The notes beneath the pieces were generated by a model, which ran no database searches, was not told the DNA's origin, and saw nothing but the letters and a program-made list of their open reading frames with translations. 64,000 nt of DNA from Floccularia luteovirens (taxonomy: Eukaryota > Basidiomycota > Agaricomycetes > Agaricales > Squamanitaceae), in the NCBI GenBank assembly GCA_009739215.1, contig VSJF01000012.1, forward strand, positions 620,001-684,000, in the 5' to 3' direction. The translations under genes and the position numbers were made by a program. Positions 58,742 to 64,000 of the stretch are shown in pieces (the first letter of the stretch is position 1; each line of letters opens with the position of its first letter).

Positions 58742-60301
58742 AACTCTTGGTAAATCAAAAGGCGCCATCGAAAGCGATCCTATCAAATCTCCATCGTCGA
58801 TGTGATCCTCTCTGCTGAGTATCTCATCAAAAGAAAACGTGTCTTCAATGGAAGTGGTGGTGGTCACTTCGGAGGTGTCCTTGTTCCGAGGCAGAGATAT
58901 TGGTGATGCTGAGGGAAGTTTTCCAAATATTTGGAAACATGTTTCTTCAATTTCCTGTCTCGATGGCAGTCCATATTCTGTCTGGCCATCTTTGTTATCT
59001 AGAGGCGAGGGTTTTTCGGAGATATCAATATCTCTTTCCTCGTCGCTGCCTCCAAAGTCAGATATCGAGCCAAGACTTTGATACAGTTCTCCGGCGTGAG
59101 GTGGCGCTAGAGTACCCATATGTGAATCAAAAGATAAGTCTGGGGTGGACCGACCCGAGTCCTTTTTGCCTTCATCCAAGGCAGGAGCAGAAACGAAGAC
59201 AGTGAAGTCGTCATCAAACCGTAGATCATCTCCTCCCAAAGTTGTAGATGATGCAGCTGTGACAGAATCTGCTGCGAATTTCCATGGGTCTTCTTCATCC
59301 TTTCCCCTTTCCATGGAAGCATGGTCTAATGATTCTGTAGTTGCTAATTCATCTAGTGCTTGCATGATAGGATCTTGGGACAACCGTGCCCAGTCTAACT
59401 TAGGACGACTTTGTTCTCGATTCCCGGCTAACGATGTTTCTAGATTTTTTGGTGTCATTGTGGGCCACATTATCGTACTCAGAGCATCAATAACCCTAGG
59501 TAGCCCTGGGATATCTAGTGGCAATGAATGTTAAGCCCCACTTGGAAATTATTTTGAGTCATACCATCCACAATGTGTTCACTCATTCCTCCAGAACGTT
59601 GCGAGCTTTCTTCTCTAGTGGCGTCAATATATTCGAAGCCGTGGGATGACATGAACACGTCAACATCTTCAGTGTCTTCAACCTTATCAGCAGGATCAGA
59701 ATGAGGGGTTTCCTGCTTTTCCGCCTTGATTCTGACAGCTAAGAGGACCTCAGGAGAGTACCCATCTAGATCTTGCGCTAAACGCAATATGTTATCCTTA
59801 TATTCCTGACCACCATGAAATATCAGAAGTAAGTGGTATTGGTAAGAACACATCAGACCTCTCCTTCACGCCAAACAAAAATGATTGCTGGAACGTGTCG
59901 TACTTCATAAGGACTCAAGCCGCTTAGAGCTTGTGCTGCGAAATGGACATCTGCGGAGTAATAGCGGTTGGTGATTGTCCAAGGAATCTTGACCAATTCT
60001 TGCGACGATGCATTAGTCGTGTTGGGGTTTGAAACTTCATTTTGCTGGTGTGACGTGGAATTCTTGTTAAATGCTTGAATGCCTGAGTTTACATCTCAAA
60101 GGATCAGATATTAAAGTAGTGACCTGCTAAAGTTGGAAACTTACGATGAATTAATGATACAGCTTGATCTACAGATGATGAAAGTGTTAATATGCGATGG
60201 GATGTGTTCGAAAGAGAATGGTCGATGGCCTCCACTATTGACATGGTTGTGGTCAAGTTCGCAAGCTTCGGCGAAGTTGAAATCTTAATCATTGATGGCA
60301 T
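58622..60301 (-). CDS. Alpha/gamma-adaptin-binding protein p34 (AAGAB/Irc6-like)
   Basis: Multi-exon gene starting MPSMIKISTSPKLANLTTTM at 60301, ending LVYGLEGGY, stop 58624-58622. The N-terminal part is a degenerate small-GTPase-like fold (SLSNTSHRILTLSSSVDQAV, WTITNRYYSADVHFAAQAL, HVPAIIFVW). The middle is acidic and disordered (DWARLSQDPIMQALDELAT, EDTFSFDEIL). The C-terminal helix block LPRVLNALHEMKAEVAQMEN and RRKAAARVALGLVYGL is diagnostic for the p34 adaptin-binding family. In animals and yeast this protein chaperones assembly of AP-1 and AP-2 clathrin adaptors by binding their large and sigma subunits. The exon join VDG|gtatga..ccactag|ATATCCC near 59520-59565 keeps the frame. The gene is tandem with CDC37, 80 bp apart. 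Confidence 0.85.
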
Positions 60302-60380
60302 GTCCGGCCCGGTGGTATTATTGAAAGGGTCATTACATTTGAGGCTAAAGAAGTACATGTACATTTGCATATTAACACCT

Positions 60381-62066
60381 TCAAGTTTGGGTTTTACCCG
60401 TCTCATCCCGAATGCCACCCTCGGCGAAGCTCAAAATCCCTGCCATATCTAGATTTTGCACAATTGCTTCGGCAGTAGGAACGTCCATCTCTCCGAGAAC
60501 TTTGTTCACTCCTGCCAAACCACCATCTTTTCAGGGCCGCCTGTAATTCCTCAGGGAATGCTTGGAAAACATCCCAGCGATATTGCAGAGCCTTTCTAAC
60601 CTCTTCAATATCAAGCCCTTCTGTGCCAGGCCCTTCAAGCACAAGATTTTCTGGAGGAGGTCCATCAGGAACGTTAAAGCTGATACTTTGATTAGGGTTT
60701 TCTGGCACGAGTTGAATCTGTTCTTGCCCAGCAACTTCAGCTTCTTCAGCCTTTGCGGCATTCACTCGGGTAACGAGGTGTTTGTAGGTGTTCTCCACAT
60801 CGTCTGAGAAGACCTTCTCTGCTCGTTTATCCCCACCCATCATCCTGAAATAGGCGTTAAGTAGGTGAATGTTATGAAGAGATGCAAAATTACTTCTTGA
60901 AGAACACCCTTACACCATCTCCTCCGAGTTTCTCACAGTATTGCAAAAGAAGACTCTGGTGAACGCATTGTTTGGAATATCTTTGCTTCCCTTCACTCTG
61001 CGCCTGGAAAGCAGCAACCAACAGCGCATCAGATGCTCCTGCAGCAACTACATCACGGTGTGACTGAATGAATTCGAAGGATTTCTCATATTCGGCTAGT
61101 CGAATTCTAGAAAATTCTTCAAGTGAAGGCGTTAGTTGTGGTAATTCGTTAGCCTCTTCTGCATCGTCATCTTCTTCGGGGGCCGTCGTGGTTGAAGTGG
61201 CGGTTGAAGATGAGGCCTCAGGATTTAATACCTCAAACTCGGTGACTTTAGCTTTGGGCTTTTCGACCTTTTGGTGAGGTACTGGTGGCGGTTCCGGTTT
61301 TGGTGGTATATACTGCTTGTCATTTAGGAGATTGTAATTCCACAAAGAAAAGCGAGTGACTTGCCTTGCTTTCGAATCCCTCATGCAGGTCATCACTGGT
61401 TATATGTTTCTTCTGCTCCTTCTGCTCATTTTCTAGCTCCTTCTTGTCATTCTTAATAGTTTCGCCCAGCTTCTTCACATGCATTTCCATTTCTGCCAAT
61501 AATTCCTTGGCCAACCTCTCTTTCTTTTCGGCCTCTGCAACAACACCAGCATCTTTTACCCTTCCCTGCGCAATCGTACCCACACTTCTGAGCAAGTTCA
61601 ATAGCATCCCGTCGTAAGTTTGCTCAATCTTAGTCGGATCATTCCCAGGAGGACAATCAGGGGATGGTTTCTTCTCCAGTTGTTCCACCAGAGAGTTGAA
61701 ATAGACATCAGGAGGAGGCGATGTTGACGCGTCCGCAAGGCGGGAGGTAATATCGGTTATTCTAGGTAAAAGCACACTGTTGCAATCGATTTGCGCTGTG
61801 AGATGTGCGATACGCTGTTTCCTTAATTCACGCTTCTCATGAATGTCGCGCTGCTTCCAACTGTACAGTAGATATCACCATCAGCTGTGTCTAACAAGAA
61901 ATGAAACATGGAAAAACGAACCGTATAAGTGACTTTTTGTCAACGTTTGGATGGCCTTCGATGTCTGAATCATCAGAGAGCTGAAATAACGAGATCAGTT
62001 GGGAATCGATGGCACAAGCAACGGGTCTACTTCGAGTTGATCCCACTTTGAGTAATTCAAAGGCAT
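60381..62066 (-). CDS. CDC37: Hsp90 co-chaperone Cdc37
   Basis: Multi-exon gene. MPLNYSKWDQLE at 62066 is the conserved Cdc37 start, followed after an intron by LSDDSDIEGHPNVDKKSLIR, which contains the conserved CK2-type Ser in the SDDSD context needed for kinase clients. The coiled-coil N-domain continues (RITDITSRLADAS, EKKERLAKELLAEMEMHVKK). A linker with acidic EEDDDAEEANE leads to the Hsp90-binding region (FEFIQSHRDVVA, LLVAAFQAQSEGKQRYSKQC, LLLQYCEKLGGDGVRVFF) and the C-terminal domain (LQYRWDVFQAFPEELQAALK, then a short final exon ending RDETGKTQT, stop 60383-60381). Cdc37 delivers protein kinases to Hsp90 in the cytosol. All conserved blocks are present and the gene looks intact. Confidence 0.95.
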
Positions 62067-62697
62067 GATAGTCGATCTAGAGGAAGAACGAGAAATGTAA
62101 ACAATTGCTGCCTTGGTGTAATATATATATGTGTCTCTTATTAGAATCTTCTGGAAATTACAGCTTTTAAGTGCTTTGACAAGCAATGCCTCATGCAAAC
62201 TTTGACAATGCATTACTGTAGATTGGTGCTATTGTTTTATAGCTCTTAGAATATGTAATTGTGACTTATCACCGGCCTGGAGTCTACAGCTTTGAGCGCT
62301 GAGCATTGGTGGCTGTGACTTAACCGGACCGGAGCGGTTATAATGGGACCCTCAAATTCAGAAGCTTCGAGTTAAAGCTGAAGCTGAACGAAAATTGGAA
62401 GCGTGTTGATACATGACAATCGTGATATAAACATTACTAGGCATCTGCAAAGCGACATGAAATGGCGTTGAATAGAATGAAGAGGTGATGTCGTGATGGA
62501 GATAAATTGTTCATAAATGAATCAAAGGTTCATGAGAGCATTAACGATAGCAAAAAATAGCGATAAGACATAACAGAAGCGTGAGCGTGCAAAATATGGA
62601 CAATGAACAAAGACCAGATAAGAGAGTGGAATGGTTAGGGATGAGAATGAAGTGGATAACTTCTGCCAAATGGAAAATATAATAGGGACTAAGACGA
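62067..62697. other. Intergenic region upstream of CDC37
   Basis: No gene, repeat family or RNA recognised. It holds the promoter of CDC37 and the 3' UTR of the next minus-strand gene. Confidence 0.5.
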
Positions 62698-64000
62698 TCA
62701 AACCATGACACGAGACATTCTCCGGGAGCTCGGTACAATAGCCTTGAGGGCCTTGCGGACTATGGCCGCTGTGTTCTTCGTTTCATCTTTGTTTGGTAGA
62801 GATGGTTCTTCTGAGCTAGCTCTATGATTTACCACTCCAAGTTCGTCAACAGATACAGCATGTCTTTGATCCTCACTGGATACCGGGGGCGGCATGGGTC
62901 TCCGCGCGGTGTAGAAAGCACGATGGCTGTGTCGTTTCGAGTTATGGCTTGCAAAACCAATACCGACGGTGTTACAGACAGGGCCAGCATTGTCTGACTG
63001 ATATCCCTTTCCTAGTCGTTTGACGCCGCTTGTGGCCATAAGGAATCGATCATAGGCACTTTCAATTCGACGTTGACTAGGGGTATCCGGTACTGGGATA
63101 TCCAGGCTTGTTGCCATTCGGGGTGGATAAGGCTCGACATGACAAGGAGAAGATGTTAGGTCATCTAGGGTCGGCTCGCGTGCCAGAGCAATGCTCTGCA
63201 TTTCGTCTAGGTCTTCGCGCGATGTCAAGGGCGGAGCGATGAAAAGACTTCTATCCAAGACTTGAGAAAGGCGTAATGATGGTTCTGGCTTAGAGGCTAT
63301 AATATATACTAAATTAGTTTATATTCTGAAACCTGAAGAGTAGGGTCATCACCTTTGTTTAGTTCTGCTTCAAGCAAAGAGATGGGTGCAATATGCAATT
63401 GGAATAGATTTCCATGTGATCGAGATTTTTCCTTACGTTGCGACGGCGAACCTGGATTGTCATCCCGGGTCAATGACTTCTGTTCTGCCGGCTCGGGTGA
63501 TCGCGTGGAAACTGTAGCTCGACGCTTTCTAGATGGAGTATGGACCTCAGGAATGATCAGCGAGTTTTGCCCTGCAGAGTCTGTTACTCTATCTTCTGTA
63601 GTAATGTTCGGGTCCGTAGAGGTATTCGGGTATTTGGACGATGTGCTAGACATCATAGATGGGTCGGTTGGGGAAGGGTTGCTTTCGTTCTCGGATGTAA
63701 AAATTTGGCTTGCTGCAAGAACTTTGCGGGGAAGACGGGAAGAACGTCGGGTATTGGACACATTTCGGGACAGGGGCGCAAGGGGTAGTGGAGGAAGAGG
63801 AATGTCTTGTGTAGAGGCTGAAGCGAAATTCTGTCGAGCATCTTCAACAACCTCTTTAAGGTTATCAGATAGGCATGTCAATCTACAGTTCAACAAAAAC
63901 GTACTCTCAACATTGCGCATCCAGATTGTCATTCGGTCCAAACGCGAATCAGCGGCGAGACGCTCGTTCTGCTCTACCTGATGTACAACTGGCAAGGATG
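62698..64000 (-). CDS. Unrecognised protein, C-terminal part (gene runs off the window)
   Basis: Two exons are visible, 64000-63353 and 63296-62698, joined over a 56-nt intron (63297-63352) that keeps the frame; the reading is still open at the window edge, so the start lies beyond it. The visible part begins with a helical stretch (ERLAADSRLDRMTIWMRNVE, DNLKEVVEDARQNFAS), then is disordered and rich in Ser/Pro/Arg (SRLPRKVLAAS, TPSRKRRATVSTRSPEPAE). The C-terminal exon has PTLDDLTSSPCHVEPYP, RIESAYDRFLMATSGVKRLG and ends ALKAIVPSSRRMSRVMV, stop 62700-62698. No catalytic motif or known domain was recognised. The many basic SP/TP sites suggest a regulated nuclear or cytoskeletal protein, but this is a guess. 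Confidence 0.7.

Overview
This 64 kb window is nuclear DNA of a fungus, most likely a mushroom-forming basidiomycete (Agaricomycetes). The genes are dense, are split by many introns of about 50 nt with GT..AG ends, and encode fungal families: wax-synthase-like MBOAT, NiCoT nickel transporter, Cdc37, Mcm1/SRF-type MADS box and a Red1-like zinc-finger protein. No tRNA, rRNA or CRISPR array was recognised. The species cannot be named from the sequence alone.

Left gene block (1-19.6 kb): prohibitin-2 (PHB2), meiotic MutS homologue MSH5, a Dia2/Pof3-type TPR-F-box protein, a Ctk2-like cyclin (divergent from the F-box gene), an MBOAT/wax-synthase-like membrane protein and a NiCoT transporter (divergent from the MBOAT gene), then two tandem short-chain dehydrogenases (SDR). 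A duplication of about 1.9 kb carried the 3' end of the NiCoT gene together with the whole SDR gene, leaving a NiCoT tail relic between the two SDR copies.

Transposon block (about 20.0-41.3 kb): a layered nest of LTR retrotransposons whose target-site duplications (TSDs) can be read directly. It includes (i) element A, a young gag-only Copia-type element of 5.9 kb with near-identical 382-bp LTRs and TSD CTTTG; (ii) element D, a small Copia-type element whose only long ORF is a retropepsin-like protein with an altered active site; (iii) element G, a minus-strand Gypsy element with 392-bp LTRs and TSD CCCCC, inserted in the gag of an older Gypsy element H; (iv) a decayed chromodomain Gypsy element E lying inside G; and (v) at least ten solo or nested LTRs. 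Several diverged Copia-type LTR families share GAA/TTC triplets spaced exactly 10 bp apart, the layout of a step-type heat shock element. Beyond the nest, at 41.4 kb, lies a third, broken SDR fragment, so the SDR family flanks the nest on both sides.

Right gene block (41.7-64 kb): a Red1-like zf-C3H1 protein, a MADS-box factor with a 14-nt microexon inside the MADS box, about 4 kb of gene-free DNA, a large SAM-dependent methyltransferase with eight copies of an EEVTPWE motif in its disordered N-terminus, an AAGAB/p34-like adaptin-binding protein, Cdc37, and the C-terminal part of an unrecognised protein running off the window. The genes are ordinary single transcription units; no gene cluster with a shared pathway is evident. 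The most unusual material is the transposon block and the EEVTPWE repeat array.
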